From the NCBI GenBank assembly GCA_902796265.1, contig CADBOG010000118.1, positions 1-43,750 of the forward strand: DNA of 43,750 nt. The letters run 5' to 3'. This stretch comes from an uncultured Bacteroidota bacterium. Its GTDB lineage: Bacteria > Bacteroidota > Bacteroidia > Bacteroidales > P3. Positions 16,414 to 25,378 of this stretch are shown here, piece after piece; the stretch's first letter is position 1, and every line of letters starts with the position of its first letter. A program made the translations under genes and the position numbers. The notes beneath the pieces were generated by a model. The model had not been told where the DNA came from and searched no databases. It saw nothing but the letters and a program-made list of their open reading frames with translations.

Positions 16414-17964
16414 ATGCCTACCTTAAAATACAAGAAGCCCCGCAAGGGCAAATGGATAATCCTTTCGATAACTCTGCTCCTCGGACTTGCTGCCCTTTGG
16501 ACAATCAACGCATTTGCCAAGCAGATACGACTCTCTGAACAAGAGAAAGTGCGCTTGTGGGCAAACGCCATCAGCCAAAAGTCGGAGCTGATGACCTCGA
16601 CAGAAACATTCTTCAATGAAGTAGGTATCGATGAACGCCGCAAGGTAAAACTCTATATCGATGTCCTGCAGTCATTCAACAAAACCGACCTCGGCTCCGA
16701 TGCCGAGTTCTACCTCAGCTACGTCTCATATATTGTAGACAGCAGCCGTACACCTTTCATGATACTTGACAGCGACAGCACGATAACATCGTGTGGCAAC
16801 ATATACCCCTCTCCCGAAGAAGACCGCATGCTCGTTGGCACAAAAGTGTCGCCCGAGCTGCTCATCTTCTTTAGCCAAAATCCTCCTTTCCATTATAAAA
16901 TATGGGGAATACCCCTGACTTTACTCTACCGTGAGTCGCAGATATACAGCGACATGCGCGAGGCACTTGACAACCTCAACCGTTCATTTCTCTCCGAAGT
17001 CACCAACAACAGCGTCTTCGTCCCTGTCATCGTTGTCGACAGTACACGACGCCTTGTGCTTGGTTCCGGCAACATTCGGAGCAGCGATTTTGACAATCCC
17101 CAAAAGCTGGAACGGAAGCTCAAAGAGATGTCCAGCGTCAACACACCAATCACTCTGCGTCTTGCCAACCAACGCCTGGCATACGTTTATTACGAGAGTA
17201 CCCCTCTGTTACGCATGCTCAAGATACTGCCACTCGTCTATCTGTTTCTCGCCGTCATACTCATCATCATCTCCTACAATCTTTTCCGTACCGCACGCAG
17301 CGATGAGGAAAACCGCATTTGGGTTGGCATGGCAAAAGAAACCGCCCACCAGCTAGGCACTCCCATATCATCCCTCAGCGGATGGGCCGACTATCTTGAA
17401 GGCAAAACCCTTGAAGAGCCATACATAGGAGAGATAAGAAAAGATATCGACCGTCTCGACACCATTGCCCGCCGCTTCTCCAAGATTGGTAGCGTTCCCG
17501 AACTGGTAGACGAAGATCTTTGCCAGGTAATCCGCCACACCATCAGCTACATGGAGAAAAGGAGCCCCCGCAAGGTACATTTCGTCACCACGCTACCCGA
17601 CCGTCCCATTATGGTACCTCTCAACCGCTACCTCTTCGAATGGGTCATCGAGAACATCTGCAAAAACGCCATCGACGCAATGGAAGGTAAAGGCACCTTC
17701 ACAACCATCGTGACAACCGAATCAGGAGTGGTGAACATCGACCTTTGTGACACAGGTAAAGGCATCGCTCCATCCCAACAGAAACTCATCTTCGAGAGCG
17801 GTTTCTCAACAAAACAACGTGGATGGGGTCTCGGACTTAGCCTTGCGCGACGTATTGTGCAAGAATATCACAAAGGGAAAATCATACTCAAGTACTCAGT
17901 CATCGGACAAGGAACAGTATTCCGTATAACCCTACCTACTGTGAGTGAAGCGCCTAAGGCTTAA
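16414..17964 (+). CDS. Sensor histidine kinase without adjacent response regulator
   Basis: This 516-residue protein has one membrane helix at about 14-35, a periplasmic sensor of about 230 residues (no recognised fold), and a second helix at about 271-291. The cytoplasmic transmitter carries the H-box ETAHQLGTPISSL with His312, the N-box VIENICKNAIDAM (Asn414, Asn418), the G1 box DTGKGI (Asp446) and the G2 box GWGLGLS (about 470-476), so kinase activity is expected. The H-box variant AHQLGTP is common in Bacteroidota kinases. No response regulator gene lies next to it. The gene is 8 bp after the permease, suggesting that the two act in one envelope-sensing unit. Its TAA lies inside a heptamer repeat array. 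Confidence 0.93.
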   Translation: MPTLKYKKPRKGKWIILSITLLLGLAALWTINAFAKQIRLSEQEKVRLWANAISQKSELMTSTETFFNEVGIDERRKVKLYIDVLQSFNKTDLGSDAEFYLSYVSYIVDSSRTPFMILDSDSTITSCGNIYPSPEEDRMLVGTKVSPELLIFFSQNPPFHYKIWGIPLTLLYRESQIYSDMREALDNLNRSFLSEVTNNSVFVPVIVVDSTRRLVLGSGNIRSSDFDNPQKLERKLKEMSSVNTPITLRLANQRLAYVYYESTPLLRMLKILPLVYLFLAVILIIISYNLFRTARSDEENRIWVGMAKETAHQLGTPISSLSGWADYLEGKTLEEPYIGEIRKDIDRLDTIARRFSKIGSVPELVDEDLCQVIRHTISYMEKRSPRKVHFVTTLPDRPIMVPLNRYLFEWVIENICKNAIDAMEGKGTFTTIVTTESGVVNIDLCDTGKGIAPSQQKLIFESGFSTKQRGWGLGLSLARRIVQEYHKGKIILKYSVIGQGTVFRITLPTVSEAPKA

Positions 17965-17997
17965 GGTTTAAAGCTTAAGGCTTAAGGTTTAAGGCTT
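17956..17997 (+). repeat. 7-bp tandem array overlapping the histidine kinase stop codon
   Basis: Six heptamers of the pattern AAGGYTT (AAGGCTT, AAGGTTT, AAAGCTT, AAGGCTT, AAGGTTT, AAGGCTT). The kinase stop TAA (17962-17964) straddles the first unit boundary, and every boundary recreates TAA on the gene strand. It fills most of the space before the convergent hflX gene, where no other terminator was seen. Confidence 0.9.
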
Positions 17998-18030
17998 ATT
18001 CTAACAACCGCTATCCTTCAGACAGCCAAC

Positions 18031-19368
18031 TTACCACAAAAAGTTATTGTATGGATATCTGATGGCATGGATGCGTTTCACCTCTTCATACATCATCTCT
18101 CGTAACTCGTCAATATTCACCTTATTCGCAGCAGAGATAAATATTGTATGTGGAGCATTATCTCTATTTTCGCCCAAGTCAGATTCTGGAGAAGGATTAA
18201 GTTTTGCCATCCACGAGTTCTGCAGCATTTCAAGAGTCCAGTTGCGTCGTGTCATGGGCGTCAGGTCATCCTCCTCTTTTGGCTCAAAAGTATAGGCATC
18301 AATCTTATTGAACACCATTATCGTCGGTTTGTCAATAGCCCCTATTTCCTGAAGGGTGGCATTTACCGATTCAATCTGCTGTTCATGGTCGGGATGCGAG
18401 ATGTCTACGACATGCATCAGTATGTCCGCTTCACATACCTCATCCAACGTCGACTTGAATGATTCGACAAGACCGTGTGGAAGTTTACGAATAAAGCCCA
18501 CAGTATCTGTAAGGAGGAAAGGCAGATTGCCAATAACCACTTTGCGAACTGTTGTGTCCAGAGTGGCAAACAGCTTGTTTTCAGCAAAGACATCGCTCTT
18601 TGAGAGGAGATTCATCAATGTTGATTTTCCAACATTCGTATATCCGACAAGAGCCACTCTTACAAGGCTTTCCCTATTCTTGCGTTGTTGTATCTTCTGC
18701 TTGTCGATGTCTTTTAGTCGCTCCTTCAGCAACGTTATTTTTTCCGTAATGAGACGTCTGTCGGTCTCAATCTGACTTTCACCAGGGCCACGCATACCGA
18801 TACCACCCCTCTGACGCTCAAGGTGAGTCCAAAGGCGAGTCAATCGCGGCAGCATATACTGAAGCTGAGCGAGTTCCACCTGAGTCTTTGCTATTGATGT
18901 CCTTGCCCGTTTGGCAAAGATGTCAAGAATAAGCGTCGTGCGGTCAAGTATACGACAGTTAAAAGCCCGCTCGAGATTGCGCAGCTGAGCAGGAGTCAGC
19001 TCATCGTCGAAGACAAGGAAGTCGACATCGAGAGCATTTTTATACTCAATAATCTCCTCCAACTTTCCGCTGCCAATATAAGTACGGGAATCAGGATGTT
19101 CTAGTTTCTGAATCACACGTTTCACACAGACACCACCAGCCGTCTCTAACAGGAAAGCCAATTCGTCGAGGCATTCCTCTGTACGTTCCATCGTAGTGCG
19201 AGAATCACAAACCGAAACCAATATTGCTGTTTCAGGCACAACATCGGTAGAGAATGTGTTACGCTCCTGCGGGGTCGGGCGTTTTGGCTCCACATTATTC
19301 TCTGCCTCCCAGAGCCCTGTCTCACCCTTAAATTTGCCCTTATTCCTCTTCCAGTTGTTCTTCTTCAT
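18031..19368 (-). CDS. hflX: GTPase HflX
   Basis: HflX is a ribosome-associated GTPase that rescues stalled or hibernating ribosomes under stress. From the chosen ATG the protein is 445 residues. It has the HflX N-terminal domain (about 40-165), the glycine-rich linker RGPGESQIETDRR (about 193-205), and the G domain with G1 GYTNVGKST (about 242-250), a switch region TLDTTVRK, G3 DTVGFIRKLP and G4 NKID. The frame is open further upstream, but the earlier residues have no conservation and overlap the glycosyltransferase gene more deeply. The start MKKNNWKRNKGK at 19368 overlaps that gene by 29 bp and gives the basic N-terminus usual in Bacteroidota homologues. Confidence 0.94.
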   Translation of the reverse strand: MKKNNWKRNKGKFKGETGLWEAENNVEPKRPTPQERNTFSTDVVPETAILVSVCDSRTTMERTEECLDELAFLLETAGGVCVKRVIQKLEHPDSRTYIGSGKLEEIIEYKNALDVDFLVFDDELTPAQLRNLERAFNCRILDRTTLILDIFAKRARTSIAKTQVELAQLQYMLPRLTRLWTHLERQRGGIGMRGPGESQIETDRRLITEKITLLKERLKDIDKQKIQQRKNRESLVRVALVGYTNVGKSTLMNLLSKSDVFAENKLFATLDTTVRKVVIGNLPFLLTDTVGFIRKLPHGLVESFKSTLDEVCEADILMHVVDISHPDHEQQIESVNATLQEIGAIDKPTIMVFNKIDAYTFEPKEEDDLTPMTRRNWTLEMLQNSWMAKLNPSPESDLGENRDNAPHTIFISAANKVNIDELREMMYEEVKRIHAIRYPYNNFLW

Positions 19369-20548
19369 GCTTAGTGTGTGTAGTGATGGCTTTTTGGAGA
19401 ACTGCCTGAAGATCGTCGCCTGCCGAACGCCAAGAGAATCTCTCGTGGACAAACTTACCTGCTTCGGTGGCTAAACTATAGCGTAGCGATTCATCATCAA
19501 GCAGACGCACAATCGAGGCGGCTATACTATTAGCATCGTCAGCGATAATAATCTCTTCACCATCTTTAGCGCCTATAGAAACATTGACTATAGAGGTGGT
19601 CACACAAGGAATCCCCATCGACATAGCCTCGAGTATTTTGTTCTGAAGACCAGAACCGACACGCATAGGTGCCACAAAAACATGTGCAGAAGCATAGCAG
19701 GGGCGGATATCATCGACAGTACCAGATACCGTCACACGCGATGTGGCCAATTGCCTTACCCCATTCTTGGGGGTTGCACCGGCAAGAAGAAGGCGTGCCT
19801 GCGGATGGCTCTTCCATACAATAGGCATTACCTCATCAACCAGGAAGCGCGAGGCATCGATATTGGGATGGTACTGCATGTTGCCGCAGAAAACGATATC
19901 GTATTCCTTAGGCATCTCCATAGGATGGAAATATTCGAAATCGACACCGTTTCGGATGATATCTATCTCTGTATTTTTGTGTTGTGGGATTGCTTCGCTA
20001 TCGCGTTCCGATATGATAGTCATACGGTCAAAAATGCCACAGGCATTGAATTCGGCCGAACGAAGCATTTTGAACTCATAGTGGAGAATAAAATAAAAAA
20101 GACCTCTCTTTTGGAGCATACGTCGCTCCAGATTCATCGAGAGAGAATCCTGGAAATCCATGACCTTCGGGTACTCCGAATGGGCAGCATACTTAATGGT
20201 GCGTATCATCTGAGCATATATCACATCAGGTTTCACCTCTGCCTCAAATTGACGATACTGACGTCTGGCGTTGCGGCTATCCCAATAGCCTATCTGCAAC
20301 GAGCGAACGCTTAAGAAGTTGCGGACGACTCTCAACAGACCCTTAACCTTTGAGAGACGAACCACTCTAATATCTTTGCAATAGCGGCGCATCTCTGCAA
20401 TCATCTCCTCTACTACCCTTTGGTGCGACAGGGCAAAAAGATATATCTCATTATTCTCTGAGAGGGAACGAATCTGGTTATATGCGCGGAGCTTGTCACC
20501 CTTCTCGAGGGGATAAGGAAAACGAGGAAGAATAATAAGTATTTTCAT
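19340..20548 (-). CDS. Family 4 glycosyltransferase
   Basis: This is a 402-residue GT-B fold glycosyltransferase. The N-terminal MKILIILPRFPYPLEKGDKL is the usual acceptor-domain start. The C-terminal half has the GT4 donor site, with FCGNMQYHPN, LLAGATP and the E-x7-E region GSGLQNKILEAMSMGIP (about 310-330). It should use a nucleotide sugar to build a surface glycan or modify a protein, but donor and acceptor are unknown. I chose the ATG at 20548 rather than an in-frame ATG six codons earlier, because the family begins at MKIL. The acidic tail (KHEEEQLEEE) is encoded by the bases that, in another frame, encode the basic HflX N-terminus. Confidence 0.88.
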   Translation of the reverse strand: MKILIILPRFPYPLEKGDKLRAYNQIRSLSENNEIYLFALSHQRVVEEMIAEMRRYCKDIRVVRLSKVKGLLRVVRNFLSVRSLQIGYWDSRNARRQYRQFEAEVKPDVIYAQMIRTIKYAAHSEYPKVMDFQDSLSMNLERRMLQKRGLFYFILHYEFKMLRSAEFNACGIFDRMTIISERDSEAIPQHKNTEIDIIRNGVDFEYFHPMEMPKEYDIVFCGNMQYHPNIDASRFLVDEVMPIVWKSHPQARLLLAGATPKNGVRQLATSRVTVSGTVDDIRPCYASAHVFVAPMRVGSGLQNKILEAMSMGIPCVTTSIVNVSIGAKDGEEIIIADDANSIAASIVRLLDDESLRYSLATEAGKFVHERFSWRSAGDDLQAVLQKAITTHTKHEEEQLEEE

Positions 20549-20625
20549 TGAATTATTATGATGCAATAAAATGTATGTTCAATTATAATGATATGTTCAG
20601 ATGATATTTATAATAGCAGTATTCT

Positions 20626-20646
20626 GCAATTGCCAATTGCTGATTG
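20626..20646. repeat. Short heptamer array next to the ParC-like stop codon
   Basis: Three heptamers (GCAATTG, CCAATTG, CTGATTG) end 4 bp from the stop codon of the ParC-like gene. The first two form a GCAATTG/CAATTGC palindrome with a 1-nt centre. The period matches the longer arrays in the window, but the units carry no stop triplet on the gene strand. Confidence 0.5.
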
Positions 20647-20650
20647 TCAA

Positions 20651-23311
20651 CTAAAACAATGTCGTTTGAGTTCCTTCTGCAAAGCCCTCCCTTTCATCTA
20701 TCTCGTTCATTCCTGAAACCATATTGTCAGTATCATCCTCAGGTTCGGGCTCCGGTTCGGGTTCAGGAAGAGGCTCAAGCCAACGGAACTCCTTGACCGT
20801 CGAAGTGGTAATACGCTTACCTTTGGCTCTGAACCCCTTAACAGCTATAAAGTCACTCACTTCAATTATCTCACTATCAATCTTCTTGTTGGAGTTCTCA
20901 TCATAAAGCACCTCAAGTCGCGGGAAAGTATCAACAGCGTAAGTAACCATCGTGTCGCCCGAATTTTCTTCAAGGAACGAATACTTCTTGTCATGATCCT
21001 CAATAGTGAAACGTTTCAGATAGTAACTACCTGTATCAGCAGCTTTGTATACAACCGATATTATTGTGTGGGGATTATACTTTCGGATGAGGACCATATC
21101 ATCGTCAAAATGGTTGCCCAAATCGAAGTTCGTAGTGCGGAAATAACCCGACTGCATGATGGTAAGGATACGGTCACGACCCTTGAACTCACCAAGGAGG
21201 ACACCAGCCTCATTGACATTCAGACGCTTCACACTCTCGTCGAACCATATCTTACGGGCACCCAAAGTGGAAACGCCTTCACCTTTCATATTGATGTTGC
21301 GTACCGGATTGCGTGTCAAGATATTGCCCATCGAACTACGTCCTTTAATGGCTAATGTAGCGAAGTTAAAATCAAAGGACGTCTTCTTTATCTTAGGTTT
21401 CGAGACATGATGAATGGTGACTGTCTCGGCCTCACCGTTGGGGTTGGCAGTAAAGTACAGTATCTTGGAGCCTTTTGTACCCTTAGTAAGGTCGTACTCC
21501 TTGTCGCGGGTGATACCCAACACCGAGAAACGCTTGACATAAACATAGCCGAAGGCACCATCTCTATATATCATATTATATACTGTACGCTCGTCACCCT
21601 TACGGAAGAGACCCACGAACTCAATCTCCTTGCAGTCGGTACTGCCTATGAAGCCCTTTTCCTGCACCTTGGTAACCATCATGGTGCCGTCCTTGCGGAA
21701 GACAATGATGTCGTCCATCTTCGAGCAATCGAACACATATTCAGCCTCTTCGTCCTTCTTGAGTGCATAACCGGCAAAACCCGTAGCACGATTGACATAT
21801 AGCTTCTCGTTGGCAACAGCGACAGTAACGGCTTGGATATCTTCAAAGTTGCGTATCTCGGTTTTTCTTTCGCGGCCTTCGCCATACTTCTCAAGCAAAT
21901 GGCGGAAATAAGAGATAGCATATTCTGTAAGATGCTCCAGGTGGTTCTTTGTCTCTTCAATATCCATCTCAATGGAAGCTATCTCCTGGTCGGCTTTCTT
22001 GATATCGAACTTCGAAATCTTTCGCACAGGTTTCTCACAGAGTTTCAGCACATCGTCGCGAGTAATAGGTTGCTTGAAGAGCTTGCGGTATGGGTCGAAG
22101 GCACGCTCGATGGCGGTAACCTGATCGTCCCAAGAGTCCTGGTCTTTCTCCAACTGCTTGTAGATACGCTTCTCGAAGAAAATCTTCTCCAGCGACACCC
22201 AATGCCATTTGTCCTCAAGTTCCGAGAGCTGTATTTCCAACTCTTGACGAAGCAGATCCTTTGTATGGAATGTAGAGTGGCGAAGGATATCGGAGATGGT
22301 CATGAATACCGGCTTCTTGTCGACAATGACACATGTCTGCGGCGAGAAGCTTATCTGGCAGCTGGTAAAAGCATAGAGGGCATCAATTGTCTGGTCGGGC
22401 GACACCCCCTGTGGCAGCAGCACGGCTATTTCGACTTGGGCAGCTGTGCTGTCCTCTATCTTCTTTATCTTAATCTTGCCTTTCTCATGTGCTTTCTCAA
22501 TGCTGTCTTTCAAGTCGTTAGTGGTAACAGTATATGGCAGCTCGGTAATAATGATGGCTTTGCGTTTCTCGTCATAGTGCATCTTGGCTCTGATGCGGAG
22601 ACGTCCACCCTGTGCACCATCGTTATACTTCGACACATCAATCATGCCGCCCGTAGGGAAGTCGGGGTAAATCTCGAAGGGCACATTTTGAAGAATCTTT
22701 ATCGAGGATTCGAGTAGTTCACAGAAGTTATAAGGCAGAATGACTGACTGCAGAGTGACAGCGATACCCTTAGTGCCTTGAGCAAGCAGCAATGGGAATT
22801 TGATAGGAAGAGTGACTGGCTCCTTCTTGCGGCCATCGTACGAGGGTTTCCACTCGGTGGTCTTCTTGTTGAACACCACCTCGTTGGCGAACTTCGACAA
22901 ACGAGCCTCTATGTAACGAGCAGCGGCTGCATCGTCGCCTGTGAGGATGTTACCCCAGTTACCCTGGCAATCGATAAGCAACTCTTTCTGACCGATATTG
23001 ACCAAGGCATCCTTGATGGAAGCATCGCCATGAGGATGATACTGCATGGTGTTGCCCACGATATTGGCCACCTTGGTGAAACGCCCGTCATCAGTTTCCT
23101 TCATTGCATGCAGAATACGGCGTTGTACCGGTTTAAGACCATCATCTATGTCGGGCACACTACGGTCGAGGATGACATCCGAAGCATAGTCAATCCAGTA
23201 GTCTTTGAACATGGCGTTGAGGGAGATGGTTTCGCCGTCTTTCTCCACATTGTGGCCATCTTTGCCGTCATCTACAGGCATTTGTATTATTTCGTCGTTA
23301 TTATCTGACAT
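20651..23311 (-). CDS. parC: Type IIA topoisomerase subunit A, ParC-like
   Basis: This 886-residue protein is the DNA-cleaving subunit of a type IIA topoisomerase that decatenates or relaxes DNA with an ATPase partner (GyrB/ParE type). The winged-helix region shows LKPVQRRILHAM, QYHPHGDAS (91-98) and the catalytic tyrosine in AAARYIEARL (Tyr133). The tower and coiled-coil follow to about residue 470, then a beta-propeller-like C-terminal domain (about 500-830). There is no GyrA-box, which favours ParC over GyrA. The residue after HGD is Ala97, where quinolone-sensitive enzymes usually have Ser. The C-terminus has an acidic (PE)5 tract before a divergent tail. No gyrB or parE gene is adjacent. 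Confidence 0.88.
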   Translation of the reverse strand: MSDNNDEIIQMPVDDGKDGHNVEKDGETISLNAMFKDYWIDYASDVILDRSVPDIDDGLKPVQRRILHAMKETDDGRFTKVANIVGNTMQYHPHGDASIKDALVNIGQKELLIDCQGNWGNILTGDDAAAARYIEARLSKFANEVVFNKKTTEWKPSYDGRKKEPVTLPIKFPLLLAQGTKGIAVTLQSVILPYNFCELLESSIKILQNVPFEIYPDFPTGGMIDVSKYNDGAQGGRLRIRAKMHYDEKRKAIIITELPYTVTTNDLKDSIEKAHEKGKIKIKKIEDSTAAQVEIAVLLPQGVSPDQTIDALYAFTSCQISFSPQTCVIVDKKPVFMTISDILRHSTFHTKDLLRQELEIQLSELEDKWHWVSLEKIFFEKRIYKQLEKDQDSWDDQVTAIERAFDPYRKLFKQPITRDDVLKLCEKPVRKISKFDIKKADQEIASIEMDIEETKNHLEHLTEYAISYFRHLLEKYGEGRERKTEIRNFEDIQAVTVAVANEKLYVNRATGFAGYALKKDEEAEYVFDCSKMDDIIVFRKDGTMMVTKVQEKGFIGSTDCKEIEFVGLFRKGDERTVYNMIYRDGAFGYVYVKRFSVLGITRDKEYDLTKGTKGSKILYFTANPNGEAETVTIHHVSKPKIKKTSFDFNFATLAIKGRSSMGNILTRNPVRNINMKGEGVSTLGARKIWFDESVKRLNVNEAGVLLGEFKGRDRILTIMQSGYFRTTNFDLGNHFDDDMVLIRKYNPHTIISVVYKAADTGSYYLKRFTIEDHDKKYSFLEENSGDTMVTYAVDTFPRLEVLYDENSNKKIDSEIIEVSDFIAVKGFRAKGKRITTSTVKEFRWLEPLPEPEPEPEPEDDTDNMVSGMNEIDEREGFAEGTQTTLF

Positions 23312-23322
23312 CAGAGTTAATG

Positions 23323-23437
23323 GTTTCAGGTTTTAATGGCCTTCGGCCGTTTCAGGTAACGAGCCGAACTCGGCTCGTTTTAAAGTTTCAATTTTCAATT
23401 TTCAATTCTCAATTTAATCTTAGTTCTCAATTTTCAT
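23323..23437. repeat. Composite heptamer/hairpin repeat between ClC and ParC-like genes
   Basis: Reading on the plus strand: GTTTCAG, GTTTTAA, a TGGCCTTCGGCC hairpin (23337-23348), GTTTCAG, then an AACGAGCCGA/TCGGCTCGTT palindrome (23358-23379). After that come GTTTCAA, TTTTCAA, TTTTCAA, TTCTCAA (23385-23412), an 11-bp break, and TTCTCAA, TTTTCAT (23424-23437). The last unit abuts the ClC stop codon. The modules match those at 26007-26088. Confidence 0.85.
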
Positions 23438-25227
23438 CATTCTTCCGACAAGGAGCTTACAAAACGTCGATAAGCTGAGAAGGTGTTGGCTCGGGAGAGA
23501 AATCCAAGATAGTAACCATCATCGTCAATGACAATCAAGTTATAGCGGTTACCCACCTTGAACTTGTTCACAACATCTCCGGGAGGGTCGCTGATGCGGA
23601 CAATATCACCCTCCGAAATATCGTGCATAAGGTCGACGACAGAGGTTGTGTCGTACAAGTCGGGACGGAATATTATCTGACGCACATCATCCATGTGGAT
23701 GACGCCAAGAAACTTGTCATTCTCAGTAAGCACGGGGAAAAGGTTACGACGCGAATACTTGATGGCTTCTACAAGATCTCTCAACTTGTCGCCCTCACGT
23801 AAAACCACGAAGTTGGTTTCTATCAACTTACGCATATCCATAAGCTGCCATGCGGAGCTATCCTTGTCATGGGTAAGAAGATCGCCATGTTCGGCAAGCT
23901 TGCGTGCATAAATGGAATGCTTCTCAAAAGGCGAAATGCAGAGGTATGTCACCGACGATGCCACCAGCAATGGTACCATAAGGGCATATCCTCCCGTTAT
24001 TTCGGCAATAAGGAATATGGCCATAAAGGGAGCATGCATAACTCCCGACATCACAGCAGCCATACCCACAAGGGCGAAGTTGGCCGTCGACTGTTCCGGA
24101 AGACCTAACTGGTTTGAGAGCAAGCAAATAAAATAACCCGAAAAGCCACCAATTATAAGTGAAGGACCGAAAGTACCACCAACGCCGCCGCATCCGATAG
24201 TGGTGGCTGTTGCTATAGCCTTCATAAAAATAAGCAGCAGCAGATAAAGGAGCACCAGCCAAACATTGCCGCTAAAGGATTCAAATACAGTATGCTCGAA
24301 AAGCATCTGTTCGCTACCACCAAGCAGTTCGGTGAGGAAAGAATAGCCTTCACCGAAGAGTGGCGGGAAAAGGAATATCATCACGCCCAATCCGATGGAG
24401 CCTAAAATGGCACGAGTCATTTGGTTTTTCCGTTTCGAGAACCACTCCTCGACTTTGTCGGTGATGCGGAGGAAATAAACCGAGACGGCAGCGCAGAAGA
24501 TGCCGAGAACAATATAATAAGGTATTTGAGAAAGCCCGACGCTACCAACAACCGTGAAAGCAAACTGGACGCCGCCACCCATCATGAAGTTGGCAAGGGT
24601 GGAAGCGCTTATGGCAGCAAGCATCAGCGGAAGGATGGAGGTCGCCGTCATATCAAACATAAAAACCTCAATAACAAAGAGCACGCCTGCAATAGGAGCC
24701 TTGAAAATGCCTGCTATAGCACCAGCAGCGCCACATCCCAACAGCAGCTTGACATCACGAGTGCTCAAGCGGAAAAAGCGCCCCACATTGCTACCGATGG
24801 CGCTACCTGTAGAAGCTATAGGAGCCTCAAGACCTACGCTGCCGCCAAAAGCGACGGTAAGAGTAGACGCCACCAAAGAGGAATACATGTTCTTTGCCGG
24901 AAGACGACCGCCTTTCCTCGACAGAGAGAGTAGCACCGAAGGCAAGCCATGACCTATCTGCCCTTTGATGACAAAGCGGACAAATAGTATTGTGAGGAAA
25001 ATGCCGATGGCAGGATAAATAAGAATCAAAAGGTTGCCACCGACGATGGAAGGTATCCGGAATTGGAGTAGCCACTGGTTGGTAATATGGACAAGAGTTT
25101 TGAGAACGACAGCAGCCAAACCGGCAAGGAGTCCCACCAATACGCTCAACAATAGGAGGAACACACGATCGCCGACATGACGCATTCGCCACACAATGAA
25201 GCTCTTATATATATTTTTCCAAACCAT
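23437..25227 (-). CDS. ClC-family chloride channel/antiporter with CBS pair
   Basis: From the ATG at 25227 this is 596 residues: a ClC membrane domain with about 10-12 helices (to about 440), then two CBS domains (about 450-590) that usually regulate gating by binding nucleotides. Selectivity-filter motifs are GHGLPSVL (in place of GSGIP), AFGGSVGLEAPIA (in place of GREGP) and GGVGGTFGPSLIIG. The protein moves chloride or another anion across the inner membrane. Whether it is a channel or an H+-coupled exchanger is not settled here. A longer frame begins at 25290, but the added residues are poor and overlap the -7 promoter box. A shorter start at 25185 (MRHVGDRVF) is possible. Confidence 0.9.
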   Translation of the reverse strand: MVWKNIYKSFIVWRMRHVGDRVFLLLLSVLVGLLAGLAAVVLKTLVHITNQWLLQFRIPSIVGGNLLILIYPAIGIFLTILFVRFVIKGQIGHGLPSVLLSLSRKGGRLPAKNMYSSLVASTLTVAFGGSVGLEAPIASTGSAIGSNVGRFFRLSTRDVKLLLGCGAAGAIAGIFKAPIAGVLFVIEVFMFDMTATSILPLMLAAISASTLANFMMGGGVQFAFTVVGSVGLSQIPYYIVLGIFCAAVSVYFLRITDKVEEWFSKRKNQMTRAILGSIGLGVMIFLFPPLFGEGYSFLTELLGGSEQMLFEHTVFESFSGNVWLVLLYLLLLIFMKAIATATTIGCGGVGGTFGPSLIIGGFSGYFICLLSNQLGLPEQSTANFALVGMAAVMSGVMHAPFMAIFLIAEITGGYALMVPLLVASSVTYLCISPFEKHSIYARKLAEHGDLLTHDKDSSAWQLMDMRKLIETNFVVLREGDKLRDLVEAIKYSRRNLFPVLTENDKFLGVIHMDDVRQIIFRPDLYDTTSVVDLMHDISEGDIVRISDPPGDVVNKFKVGNRYNLIVIDDDGYYLGFLSRANTFSAYRRFVSSLSEE

Positions 25228-25236
25228 GATAAATGG

Positions 25237-25244
25237 CAAAGATA
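25237..25244 (-). promoter_or_regulatory. Possible -7 promoter box for ClC
   Basis: TATCTTTG on the minus strand matches the TAnnTTTG consensus. The -33 region at the expected distance is not recognisable. The transcript would begin only a few bases before the ATG at 25227, or about 45 nt before the alternative start at 25185. Confidence 0.4.
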
Positions 25245-25277
25245 CAATTTTTTTTAAAAAGCAGAGCGTTTTTCGAC

Positions 25278-25306
25278 AAAAAAAAACCACGACTAATCGT
25301 GGTTTT
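25278..25306 (-). terminator. Rho-independent terminator of the FKBP gene
   Basis: On the minus strand, AAAACCACGA pairs with TCGTGGTTTT around a 4-nt loop, continuing into a run of nine T. It lies about 75 bp after the FKBP stop codon and separates that gene from ClC. Confidence 0.88.
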
Positions 25307-25378
25307 ACTGTTGCCAGCTGCGTTATGCAGTTGGATTATTATACTATATGCCGTTGTCTGCCAAGTAAGCGGTTGGGG

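Noticed and set aside
21833..22717. 294-codon plus-strand open frame inside the ParC-like gene
   Set aside because: It is antisense to a fully conserved topoisomerase gene. The long open frame comes from codon bias of the real gene.
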